Origin: a virus
Length of the DNA: 64,000 nucleotides
Strand: one strand, 5' to 3'
IMG/VR virus record: IMGVR_UViG_3300045136_000054
Coordinates: 1 to 64,000 of that record
Numbering within the stretch: the stretch's first letter is position 1; each line of letters opens with the position of its first letter. This document shows, one piece after another, positions 56,812 through 64,000 of the stretch. Position numbers and translations under genes: made by a program. The notes beneath the pieces are model-generated. The model was not told the origin of the DNA, made no database searches, and saw nothing but the letters and a program-made list of their open reading frames with translations.

Positions 56812-58048
56812 TAATGATAAAACAATAGATGATACTCTTTTTAGAGTCGCAAAAACAATAGCATCAGCAGAAGAAACTGAAGAAAAGCGTATCGAGTGGA
56901 CCGAAAAATTTTATGATATGCTTAGTGAATTTAAAGTTACTGCTGGTGGTAGAATTTATGCAAATGCTGGGACAGAATGGAAAGGTACAACATTTATTAA
57001 TTGCTTTGTTGCACCTAGAGCAAATAATGATATAGACTCATTAAGTAATATTATTAAAACATTAAATGATCAAGCACAAACACTCAAAAGTGAGGGTGGA
57101 TGGGGAGAAAATTTTAGTTGGATAAGACCGCGTGGTGCTTTTATTTATGGGATTGGCGTTGAAACGCCAGGTGCTGTAAAATATATGGAATTATTTGATA
57201 AATCATCTGATATTATTACTTCTGGTTCAGGTAAAAAATCAACACATGTAAAAGCGAAAGGTAAAATTAGAAAGGGCGCGATGATGGCAGTATTAGATGT
57301 TTGGCACCCTGATATTATAGAATTTATTACAGCAAAACAATCATCAGGAAGATTGACAAAATTTAATATGTCAGTAAATTGTTCAGATGAATTTATGTCA
57401 AAGGTTATAAAAGCATTAGAATTACAAAAACAAATTGATTCATTATCAGATGATGATGAAAATAAACAAATTTTAATTAAAGAAAAAGAAGAAATTGATA
57501 AATGGAATTTACGTTTCCCAGACACAAGTCATCCAAAATATAAAAAAGAATGGAAAGGTGACATTAAGCAATGGGAATCAGCTGGGTATCCAACAATAGT
57601 GTATCAAACAGTATCAGCAACTTGGCTATGGAATTTAATTATGGAATCAACATATAATCGCGCAGAGCCAGGTGTTTTATTTTTAGATCGTGCAAATTAT
57701 TTTAATCCATTAAATTATGCTGAAACAATTTATTCGACAAATCCATGTTTAACTGGTGATACTTTAGTCACGACAGATAAGGGTGAAATATCATTTTTTG
57801 AGTTGGCCAAAAGGTTTAAATCTGGTGAAAGCTTCAAAGTATTAACAATGAATATTGACACACAAAATACAGAATTTGAAGATATAACTTTTGTCGACAA
57901 AACACGTAATAATGCTAATGTTATCGAATTAGAATTAGAAGATTCTACAGTCATTAAATTAACACCAGATCATAAAGTCTATACTGAAAATCGTGGGTAT
58001 GTTAATGCATCTGACTTAACAACAGACGATATTTTAATAGGTATTTAA
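56711..58048 (+). CDS. nrdJ: Class II ribonucleotide reductase, N-terminal part fused to N-intein
   Basis: 445 residues. Residues 1-345 are reductase: GGRIYANAGTEWKG, FINCFVAPRANNDI (first redox Cys), GWGENFSWIRPRG, ending YSTNP. From 57746 a 100-residue N-intein begins CLTGDTLVTTDKGEISF, with the B-block TPDHKVYTENRGYV, and ends DDILIGI with a stop. The break falls directly before the catalytic Cys of NPCGEQ, so activity requires protein trans-splicing with the next gene. Duplicate start upstream (repeat entry). Confidence 0.93.
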   Translation: MDFNTLKQKLQKKYSTKFQDQFSEEIWQTTYKDYNDKTIDDTLFRVAKTIASAEETEEKRIEWTEKFYDMLSEFKVTAGGRIYANAGTEWKGTTFINCFVAPRANNDIDSLSNIIKTLNDQAQTLKSEGGWGENFSWIRPRGAFIYGIGVETPGAVKYMELFDKSSDIITSGSGKKSTHVKAKGKIRKGAMMAVLDVWHPDIIEFITAKQSSGRLTKFNMSVNCSDEFMSKVIKALELQKQIDSLSDDDENKQILIKEKEEIDKWNLRFPDTSHPKYKKEWKGDIKQWESAGYPTIVYQTVSATWLWNLIMESTYNRAEPGVLFLDRANYFNPLNYAETIYSTNPCLTGDTLVTTDKGEISFFELAKRFKSGESFKVLTMNIDTQNTEFEDITFVDKTRNNANVIELELEDSTVIKLTPDHKVYTENRGYVNASDLTTDDILIGI

Positions 58049-58163
58049 AATGTCACATAGGTTTATAACTTCCATAGATGTTAAAAAAAGAACAAGATAT
58101 ACCAATTATTATAATTGACAACATTAATGATTATTGTGAAAGTTACAAAAAGGAAAAAGCTAT

Positions 58164-59882
58164 ATGGAAACAAACAACAACCTCCGCAAATTAAAAATTA
58201 AATCTATAAAAATAACTGAAAATCAAGATGTTTTTGATTTAACTACTACCAAAAATCATAATTTTTTTGCAAATGGAATTTTAGTTCATAATTGTGGTGA
58301 ACAAATGTTGGCTCCAGGTGGTATTTGTTGTTTATCTTCATTAAATTTAACTCAATTTATTAATGAAGATTGTACAGATTTTGATTATAAAAAAATAGCA
58401 AAATATACAGGTTATCTTGTTCGTTTCTTAGATAATGTTAATACTTTATCTAATGCACCACTTCCTGAATATGAATATTCAATGAAAAATAAGCGTCGCA
58501 TTGGTATTGGTATTCTTGGTTGGGCATCATCATTATTTATGTTGAAAATAAAATTTGGTTCTGATAAATCACATGAATTGCGTGAAAAGGTTATGTCTAC
58601 CATAGCTAGAAGTGCATATATGTCATCTATTGATTTAGCAGAAGAAAAAGGAATGTTTAAATTATGTGACCCACAAAAACATTCTGAAAATCCATTTATT
58701 CAATCATTAGGTCTATCAAAATCATATATGGAAAAATTAAAAACTGTTGGAATTAGGAATAGTTCATTATTATCGATACAACCAACAGGAAATACTTCTA
58801 TATTAGCAAATGTTGTATCTAGTGGATTAGAACCAATATTTATGCCAGAATATATAAGAACGGTTATTGTTCCATCTATTCCAGAAGATATGATTGAAGA
58901 AACACCTAAATGGTACGATGGTGAGTGGCATGAAACAAAAATTTTTAAATTCACAAAAGAAGGTGATGAAGAAATTCTTAAAGGAAAACATAATGGTATA
59001 GTTTATAAAATCGATAAAAATAGAGGATTGACTAAAGAGGTTACGTGTTCTGATTATGGTGTTAGATATTTAAAAGAAAAAAATGAATGGAATCCAAAAG
59101 CACCATGGGCTGTTACTGCATTGAATGGATTGACTGTTGAAGATCATGTTAATGATTTAGTTGGATTTGCAAGATGGGTTGACAGTGCTATGTCAAAAAC
59201 TGTCAATGTTCCACATGAATATCCATTTGATGATTTTAAAAATGTTTATTTAGATGTTTATAAATCTGGATATGTTAAAGGTGTAACAACATACAGAACA
59301 GGTACAATGACAGCTGTACTATCTTCAAAAGAAACAGATAAAAATGGTTATGATGAGGAAATTATTTTAGATGATGTAATTCTTCCAGAAACTGCAGAAG
59401 CATCAATGAAAACTTTACGTGCTGAAGGAAGAAAATGGTATCTAACTGTTGTTTGGAATGAAACACGCACTAGACCATTTGCATTATTTGTTCATACAAA
59501 TCATCATGAAAAAAATGTTATAACATTAGATGCTATTGATAAATTGACAGAATTAGCAAAAAGAAAAAATATTAAACAAGAGCATATAGATAAAGTGTTA
59601 GAAAAAATTAAATCAAATGATAATGCTTCTAAAATTGCTAGAATGATTTCTTTAAATCTTAGACATGGAGTATTAATCAAAAATATTGTTGCAACACTTG
59701 ATAGCATTAAAGATGTTTATGTTGGAAGTTTTATTTTCCAGATTAAAAAATTTCTAGCATCATTTATTAAAGATGGTGAAATAGTTGAAGGTGCAAAATG
59801 TACAGAATGTGGAAGTGAAAAGGTTGTATATCAAGAAGGATGTCATAAATGTATGCAATGTGGTTCTAGTAAATGTGGATAA
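58164..59882 (+). CDS. nrdJ: C-intein fused to C-terminal part of class II ribonucleotide reductase
   Basis: 572 residues with its own ribosome-binding site AAAAGGAAAAAGC. Residues 1-43 are the C-intein (block F DVFDLTTTKNHNFFANG, block G ILVHN). From 58293 the C-extein starts CGEQMLAPGGICC, with the thiyl-radical Cys as +1 residue. Later IQPTGNTSILANV, ...GVTTYRTG and a C-terminal zinc-ribbon/redox tail CTECGSEKV...CHKCMQCGSSKCG identify NrdJ (adenosylcobalamin-dependent). The spliced enzyme would be about 874 residues. The 115 bp between the halves hold no endonuclease. Confidence 0.93.
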   Translation: METNNNLRKLKIKSIKITENQDVFDLTTTKNHNFFANGILVHNCGEQMLAPGGICCLSSLNLTQFINEDCTDFDYKKIAKYTGYLVRFLDNVNTLSNAPLPEYEYSMKNKRRIGIGILGWASSLFMLKIKFGSDKSHELREKVMSTIARSAYMSSIDLAEEKGMFKLCDPQKHSENPFIQSLGLSKSYMEKLKTVGIRNSSLLSIQPTGNTSILANVVSSGLEPIFMPEYIRTVIVPSIPEDMIEETPKWYDGEWHETKIFKFTKEGDEEILKGKHNGIVYKIDKNRGLTKEVTCSDYGVRYLKEKNEWNPKAPWAVTALNGLTVEDHVNDLVGFARWVDSAMSKTVNVPHEYPFDDFKNVYLDVYKSGYVKGVTTYRTGTMTAVLSSKETDKNGYDEEIILDDVILPETAEASMKTLRAEGRKWYLTVVWNETRTRPFALFVHTNHHEKNVITLDAIDKLTELAKRKNIKQEHIDKVLEKIKSNDNASKIARMISLNLRHGVLIKNIVATLDSIKDVYVGSFIFQIKKFLASFIKDGEIVEGAKCTECGSEKVVYQEGCHKCMQCGSSKCG

Positions 59883-59950
59883 AATATTATTGATTAATAT
59901 TATAAAAAATAATTAACACTTTTTATTGATTTTATGATATAATATTTTCA

Positions 59951-60251
59951 TTGTTTTTCCTATATTTAGAGGATATAATTAGAGATGATAAAATTTTTTA
60001 CAAAGGAAAAGAAATTCACGGTTCTTTAATAAAAAATGTTATCAATATTAAAAATGGGTTTTGACGTATCGCGATACGTAAAATTTTTAGAGTTGCTAAT
60101 ACAAAATCCAAGTTCTTCATCTGTCAATGAATTATGGGATTTTATGGAAAATAATAATTTACCAATTTCAGAAGACGGACATCTTTTAGCATATAAAAAA
60201 GTTAGATTTGATTTCAAAGATATTTACACAAAATCTAAAGTGTTATCATAG
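59951..60251 (+). pseudogene. rIIB: rIIB remnant
   Basis: Two frames joined by a shift near 60062: FYKGKEIHGSLIKNVINIKN, then VSRYVKFLELLIQNPSSSSV and NNLPISEDGHLLAYKKVRFD. These align with the C-terminal half of T4 rIIB (..FLENLLENPSQKAVSRLFDFL..EITEDGYFYAWKVVR). Both the N-terminal half and the final part are missing. It may be a decayed relic displaced by the tRNA/RNase P cassette that follows. A TGATATAAT -10 at 59935-59943 lies at its start. Confidence 0.65.
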
Positions 60252-60260
60252 TAAAACGTA

Positions 60261-60289
60261 TTTACTTTTTAATAAAACTATGATATAAT
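60261..60289 (+). promoter_or_regulatory. Promoter of the tRNA-Thr / tRNA-Asn / RNase P RNA unit
   Basis: TTTACTTTTT at 60261 and TGATATAAT with TATAAT 60284-60289, 17 bp spacing. Start about 60296, 30 bp before tRNA-Thr. Confidence 0.87.
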
Positions 60290-60326
60290 ATTCTCTGTTA
60301 AGAATAAAGATTAATAAATATATAAT

Positions 60327-60402
60327 GCTGCCTTAGCTCAATTGGTAGAGCAACTGATTTGTAATCAGTAGGTTGTCAGTTCAAGTCCGACAGGCAGCAC
60401 CA
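60327..60402 (+). tRNA. tRNA-Thr (anticodon TGT)
   Basis: Acceptor GCTGCCT/AGGCAGC, D-arm GCTC AATTGGTA GAGC, anticodon stem ACTGA/TCAGT, loop TTTGTAA, T-loop TTCAAGT, A73, CCA. Canonical. Confidence 0.94.
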
Positions 60403-60406
60403 AAGA

Positions 60407-60479
60407 TCCTCGGTAGCTCAGCTGGTAGAGCGACGGACTGTTAATCCGTGTGTCCCTGGTTCGAACCCAGGCCGAGGAG
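60407..60479 (+). tRNA. tRNA-Asn (anticodon GTT), CCA not encoded
   Basis: Acceptor TCCTCGG/CCGAGGA, D-arm GCTC AGCTGGTA GAGC, anticodon stem ACGGA/TCCGT, loop CTGTTAA, T-arm with TTCGAAC, G73 then CAA. Very like ordinary bacterial tRNA-Asn and GC-richer than most tRNAs here, so probably a later acquisition from a bacterium. Second Asn isoacceptor. Confidence 0.93.
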
Positions 60480-60487
60480 CAAATGAA

Positions 60488-60706
60488 TTGATTAACTAGA
60501 GTATAGCGGTGGGTTTTTAAAACCCGTTGAGGAAACTCAGGACACACTTGGAACTAATGGGAGACTAATAGTCGTTTGTACCATTAATAAATCGAAAGAT
60601 TGAGTGTGCAACACAAATAGATCGAGGTAAGTTCCATCCTATGAGATCGGGTTGTGGCATAGATAAATTATACTCCTAGACAGAATCCTGGTTATCGGTT
60701 AATCAA
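60488..60706 (+). ncRNA. rnpB: Compact RNase P RNA
   Basis: P1 TTGATTAAC/GTTAATCAA, P2 CTAGAGTATA/TATACTCCTAG, P3 hairpin GGGTTT/AAACCC, then GAGGAAACTCAGGA (conserved region I) and ACAGAATCCTGGTTA (region V). P4 can be drawn as GAAACTCAGGA with TCCTGGTTA, keeping the bulged U of bacterial P4 while several base pairs are exchanged on both strands. AGGTAAG (60625) fits the GGTAAG of region IV, and an AATCGAAAGATT hairpin sits in the P8 position. Length ~219 nt is well below the usual 350-400. It starts 9 bp after tRNA-Asn in the same transcript. No RNase P protein gene is visible in the window. Confidence 0.87.
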
Positions 60707-60737
60707 TAATAATATATAATTGGAGATCTATAATAAT

Positions 60738-61121
60738 ATGATATTTGAAAAAAAGGGTGAGTTTATTTGGGGTAATGAGGTAATACCAACTTCTGAATTT
60801 CCAGAAATTATTCCATCTGATGAAACACCTATTGAACCAGTGACATTATTTAAAAAACCACCTAATGATTTAGAAGAAGTATTTAATGCCGCTGATTTAA
60901 TTAAGGATAAATATCCTCGTATTTTTGAAAAAATTGAACTTACGTGGGGTAGTATTGAATTAGATTCATATTTTAATAAATTAATTATTGATGATAGAGG
61001 AAATAGAAATGGATTTCCTAAGGATGTATTTAATGCATTATTGATATTAGCAAAAGCAAATAAAAAAGAATTACCAAAACAAACAGATAAAGATTTATGG
61101 TCAACATTTAATTATAAATAA
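60738..61121 (+). CDS. Protein of unknown function
   Basis: 127 residues from ATG 60738 (TTGGAGATC upstream). Acidic and Pro-rich N-terminal third (EIIPSDETPIEPVTLFKKPP), helical C-terminal part with ELTWGSIELDSYFNKLIID. No family recognised. Confidence 0.65.
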   Translation: MIFEKKGEFIWGNEVIPTSEFPEIIPSDETPIEPVTLFKKPPNDLEEVFNAADLIKDKYPRIFEKIELTWGSIELDSYFNKLIIDDRGNRNGFPKDVFNALLILAKANKKELPKQTDKDLWSTFNYK

Positions 61122-61175
61122 TAAATATACAGTAGAAATATTTTATTACATTATTTTATTTAAAGGAGAAATACT

Positions 61176-61490
61176 ATGTTTAAAGTTACTAGAACAATCA
61201 TAAGACAATCACCAACAGATCCAGGTTTAATAAATAGTGATACAATTTCAAATTTACATAATAATTTGATTTCTTTATTAAATCAATTACCACCAGATAA
61301 ATTTATAGGTGTTGAAACTAATCACATTGATGATGTAACATCAACTATTACTTATATTTGGGCTGATGAGTCATATAGAAATGAATTTTTAAGTCAAAAT
61401 CAAACATTAATTAATGATTTACAAAATGCTATTGATACTTATACTGCACAACATAATATTACTACTTATGTAACGACAGAAACTGTTTAA
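61176..61490 (+). CDS. Small protein of unknown function
   Basis: 104 residues, strong ribosome-binding site (TAAAGGAGAAA). Beta-alpha pattern (MFKVTRTIIRQSPTDPG; TSTITYIWADESYRNEFL) resembles small phage proteins of about 100 residues seen near virion genes. Five bases before fabF. Confidence 0.6.
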   Translation: MFKVTRTIIRQSPTDPGLINSDTISNLHNNLISLLNQLPPDKFIGVETNHIDDVTSTITYIWADESYRNEFLSQNQTLINDLQNAIDTYTAQHNITTYVTTETV

Positions 61491-61495
61491 AAATA

Positions 61496-62692
61496 ATGAG
61501 ATTTGTAATAACAGGTATTGGTATCCATGATTCATTAGGATCTGATCCCAGTGAATGTTTTAATAATATTATTACAAATAATCAAAACTTAACATCCACG
61601 TCTAATATAGACTCATTAAAAAATAAAAACATAAAAACAAAATTCTGTTTTTTAGAAAAACAAATAGTTCCAGATTTAACAAAATATGGATATACTGAAA
61701 AAGAGTTAAGAAGATTAACTAATAATTCTAAAATTGCTTTAGGTGTTGTTGAACATGCTATTAAAGATGCAAACATAAATATTCACGGTAAAGAAGTTCC
61801 AGTTGTTTTTAGTTCTTCTACAAGAAATATAGCATTAGATTATTTAGATTATATTAATAATACCTTTGGGCGATTAAATCCTTTCATAGCATTAAATTAT
61901 AGTTCAGATTTTATTTCAAATTGTATACAAACTAGATATAATTTAACAGGTCAGTCTTTAACATTATCTGCTGCATGTTCAACGGGTTTTTATAGTATAG
62001 ATTATGCTTTGAAGATAATGAGTGAAAATAATCTTCAATGTACTATAGTTGGAACATCAAGTAATGGTTGTAACTATTTAGATATTACATGGTTTGAAAA
62101 TTTAGGTGCATTATCTAAAAAAGAAATATCTAGACCATTTGATAAAAATAGAGATGGTTTTATGATTGCTAATGGACATGCATGTTTAATTATAGAAACA
62201 TTAGAACATGCTGAAAAAAGAAATGCTAAAATTTATGCAGAAATTATTGGTTTAGGTTTTCAAAATGATGGAAATAATTTAACAGCACCAGATAAAGAAA
62301 TGAAAAGTTCAAGAATTGCTTTAGAAAGATGTTTGAAAAATTTTAATGGACAAATAGATTATATAAATGCACATGCAACATCTACTCCAGTTGGTGATGA
62401 TATAGAAGCTAGTTTAATGGAAAAATATTTTCCAGGTGTATCAATAAGTAGTAATAAAGGACATATAGGACATTGTATTCATTCATCAAACATTGTTGAA
62501 TTAATATATACTATTATGGCTATGAAACATTCATTAATCCCACATACGATGAACTTAAACGACCCATTAGACGCTAACCTAGATTTCGTAATGCATAAAC
62601 CTAAAGAAAAACAGATTAGATATGCTCTCAAAAATTCATTTGGATTCGGTGGTAGGAATGGATTTATATTATTAAAAAATTGCATGTTATAA
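61496..62692 (+). CDS. fabF: 3-oxoacyl-[acyl-carrier-protein] synthase II (FabF type)
   Basis: 398 residues. Catalytic triad complete: Cys in SAACSTGFYSIDYA (~residue 160), His in NAHATSTPVGDDIEA and His in SNKGHIGHC, with the glycine-rich end SFGFGGRNG. Typical KAS II length (~410). It condenses malonyl-ACP with acyl-ACP for chain elongation. AT-rich like its neighbours, so resident in the phage for a long time. Pairs in function with fabI at 13.2 kb and the MaoC-like gene at 40.7 kb. Confidence 0.93.
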   Translation: MRFVITGIGIHDSLGSDPSECFNNIITNNQNLTSTSNIDSLKNKNIKTKFCFLEKQIVPDLTKYGYTEKELRRLTNNSKIALGVVEHAIKDANINIHGKEVPVVFSSSTRNIALDYLDYINNTFGRLNPFIALNYSSDFISNCIQTRYNLTGQSLTLSAACSTGFYSIDYALKIMSENNLQCTIVGTSSNGCNYLDITWFENLGALSKKEISRPFDKNRDGFMIANGHACLIIETLEHAEKRNAKIYAEIIGLGFQNDGNNLTAPDKEMKSSRIALERCLKNFNGQIDYINAHATSTPVGDDIEASLMEKYFPGVSISSNKGHIGHCIHSSNIVELIYTIMAMKHSLIPHTMNLNDPLDANLDFVMHKPKEKQIRYALKNSFGFGGRNGFILLKNCML

Positions 62693-62732
62693 ATATATCA
62701 TTATAATATAATGATATTAAAATTTTATAAAC

Positions 62733-63548
62733 ATGCCGTTTTTAACACCTGGTAAATGGGAACTAAATAAGTTTGTAAATTATCAAAAATCAATACCAAA
62801 TACTATAATTCCATTATATGATTTGGATGTATATCATCATTTTCAACAACAACATTGGTTATTTAACAGACTTTATATTTGTGAATCATTAGGATATTTA
62901 TGTGCTCCACATGGAATTGTTCCCCAAACATTTCCTGTTTTTAGTCGTCCTATTTACAATATTGATTGTGATTATTTTGATTGTGATATATGGAAATCTA
63001 TAGATGATGTAAAATTTAAACCTGGATATTTTTGGTTCTCTCATTTTAATGGAGATTATATTAGAACAGATACACTAATTTTAAATAATGAAATTTTATG
63101 GTCAGCAAGTGTAAAAGCAACTTTAAATGAAGATGGTAGATTTATGATGTGGGAAACATTGCCAAACTTGTCTATAAAAAACTTTCCATCAATAATAAAC
63201 TTTGTTGAGAGAAAGGTATATCGTTCATATTATGGTGCAATGTCATTTAATACAATTAATGGAAATATTATTGATGTTCAATCTAGAATAACTACACAAT
63301 TTTTAGATTTTTATCCTAATAAAATTTATGATGCGTTGATAAAATTATATAGAGATATGAATGATAAACCGGCTAGATTATTAAAAATAGCATATAAAGG
63401 TTATTCTAAAAATTTTTGGTCAAAACATCCTAATCTTTTTCTTGATATTGGAGATATAATGTATAATACTAAAGACAGTATTAATAAAAATTATAAAATG
63501 AAATGGTATAGAGTTGGTTATACTAATGAAATTTTAAATATTTCCTAG
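62733..63548 (+). CDS. Protein of unknown function downstream of fabF
   Basis: 271 residues, rich in aromatic residues (QQQHWLFNRLYICESLGYL, FWFSHFNGDYIRTDTLIL). The alternating pattern suggests an alpha/beta enzyme, but I recognise no motif. Its start follows fabF by 40 bp, so a role in the same pathway is possible. Confidence 0.65.
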   Translation: MPFLTPGKWELNKFVNYQKSIPNTIIPLYDLDVYHHFQQQHWLFNRLYICESLGYLCAPHGIVPQTFPVFSRPIYNIDCDYFDCDIWKSIDDVKFKPGYFWFSHFNGDYIRTDTLILNNEILWSASVKATLNEDGRFMMWETLPNLSIKNFPSIINFVERKVYRSYYGAMSFNTINGNIIDVQSRITTQFLDFYPNKIYDALIKLYRDMNDKPARLLKIAYKGYSKNFWSKHPNLFLDIGDIMYNTKDSINKNYKMKWYRVGYTNEILNIS

Positions 63549-63554
63549 GATTTA

Positions 63555-63583
63555 TTTACATTTTTTAATATTTGATATATAAT
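63555..63583 (+). promoter_or_regulatory. Sigma70-like promoter (TTTACA - 17 - TATAAT)
   Basis: TTTACA 63555-63560 and TATAAT 63578-63583, 17 bp spacing, upstream of the lipoprotein gene. Confidence 0.82.
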
Positions 63584-63615
63584 TTCAACATTAATTTAAA
63601 ATTTAGATAAATAAA

Positions 63616-63795
63616 ATGTTTATTCGAAATATTTTTTTATTTTTATTATTTTCATTATTATTAAGTGGATGTGTACTAATAATTAATAATAAAGATACAA
63701 AAATAGAAAAAGATTATATTCAACAAGAAAAGAAATATTTTGAACGTTCTTTAGTTATGAAAGGACTGCATAATGAAAAGAGTTTATATTCTTAA
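63616..63795 (+). CDS. Small lipoprotein
   Basis: 59 residues with a type II signal: FLFLLLFSLLLSGC lipobox at residues ~7-20, then a short charged helix. Lipoprotein shape and size would fit an outer-membrane spanin subunit or an exclusion lipoprotein, with no direct evidence for either. Overlaps the next gene by 23 bp. Confidence 0.75.
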   Translation: MFIRNIFLFLLFSLLLSGCVLIINNKDTKIEKDYIQQEKKYFERSLVMKGLHNEKSLYS

Positions 63796-63979
63796 AACAC
63801 GTCCTGAAATTCAATTTGATGTCGAAAATCAAGGTCATAGATTAGCATTTGCCAATTTTTTGAGAAATAGAGCATGGGGTGATTCACCGCGATTTTATTT
63901 AGAAGAAGGATATTCTTGTATTCCAGAAATGATTAAAGATAAATTGTTACATTATTATATTAATAAAGAATTTAATTAA
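63773..63979 (+). CDS. Small conserved phage protein of unknown function
   Basis: 68 residues: MKRVYILKTRPEIQFDVENQ, HRLAFANFLRNRAWGDSPRF, then LEEGYSCIPEMIKDKL. A compact basic domain seen in other phages as I recall; no function known. Confidence 0.65.
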   Translation: MKRVYILKTRPEIQFDVENQGHRLAFANFLRNRAWGDSPRFYLEEGYSCIPEMIKDKLLHYYINKEFN

Positions 63980-64000
63980 TTGTTTTATTTTTAAAAAATA

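Noticed and set aside
58049-58163. Homing endonuclease remnant between the intein halves
   Set aside because: Short frames exist but show no LAGLIDADG, HNH or GIY-YIG motif, and the gap is too short.

Overview
The window looks like part of a large, AT-rich (roughly 28-30% GC by eye) T4-related myovirus genome infecting a Gram-negative bacterium. Support comes from a T4-type replication and recombination set (clamp loader gp44/gp62, UvsX, UvsY, UvsW, gp32-like SSB, ATP-dependent DNA ligase, dCMP deaminase, an rIIB remnant), a GroES-like co-chaperonin, a GH108 endolysin, T4 late-promoter octamers (TATAAATA), lipobox and signal-peptide proteins, and dense overlapping small genes. The standard genetic code fits.

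Layout. 0-1.8 kb: tandem repeat-rich genes of a probable internal-head protein family. 1.8-15 kb, mostly minus strand: clamp loader, two fragments resembling DNA polymerase III alpha, membrane protein, GroES-like protein, dCMP deaminase, Nudix, endolysin, uvsW-uvsY-uvsX, fabI, ssb. 15-35 kb, mostly plus strand: ligase, metallophosphoesterases, thermonuclease, a miniature prepilin, LemA-like protein, GMP reductase, NADAR protein, glycosyltransferase and interrupted manC, an arginine-deiminase-superfamily enzyme, and a circularly permuted two-piece tmRNA. 35-43 kb: small unknown genes, a tRNA-Met split by a homing-endonuclease-like gene, a radical-SAM-like protein next to FVSNSSSSSF proteins, a MaoC-like dehydratase, and a CCA-adding enzyme. 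43-54 kb: three tRNA operons interspersed with candidate capsid-packaged proteins. 54-60 kb: nucleotidyltransferase-like protein, lone TnpB, a class II ribonucleotide reductase split by a trans-splicing intein, and an rIIB remnant.  60-64 kb: tRNA-Thr, tRNA-Asn and an RNase P RNA, then fabF and unknown genes.

How it fits together. The clearest new theme is a phage-owned tRNA economy. About 33 tRNA genes cover all 20 amino acids. Three operons divide the 20 amino acids without overlap: G,E,D,R / M,W,A,F,V,Y,P,S,T,C,L / N,K,I,Q,H. Each operon follows a sigma70-like promoter, a 29-34-codon leader ORF and an intrinsic terminator. The leader peptides are enriched in, and in one case for 22 consecutive residues built only from, the amino acids whose tRNAs lie downstream. 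In two of the three, the end of the leader ORF can pair with the 5' arm of the terminator. That is the layout of trp/his-type attenuation, here sensing whole groups of aminoacyl-tRNAs. Several of these tRNAs also have rewired D-loop/T-loop contacts, two Arg tRNAs lack a normal D-arm, and the phage carries its own divergent RNase P RNA, CCA-adding enzyme, tmRNA and ArfA-like rescue peptide.

A second theme is a set of proteins with short, similar N-termini (MKVSELFE, MKLQELFLKE, MKKTFKQFINE) resembling T4 capsid-targeting sequences. They include a Nudix hydrolase, a nucleotidyltransferase-fold protein and a DUF3175 protein. A third is lipid metabolism: FabI, FabF and a MaoC-type dehydratase.

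Limits: everything was read by eye without searches or folding software. Family names rest on recognised motifs, and RNA structures rest on hand pairing.
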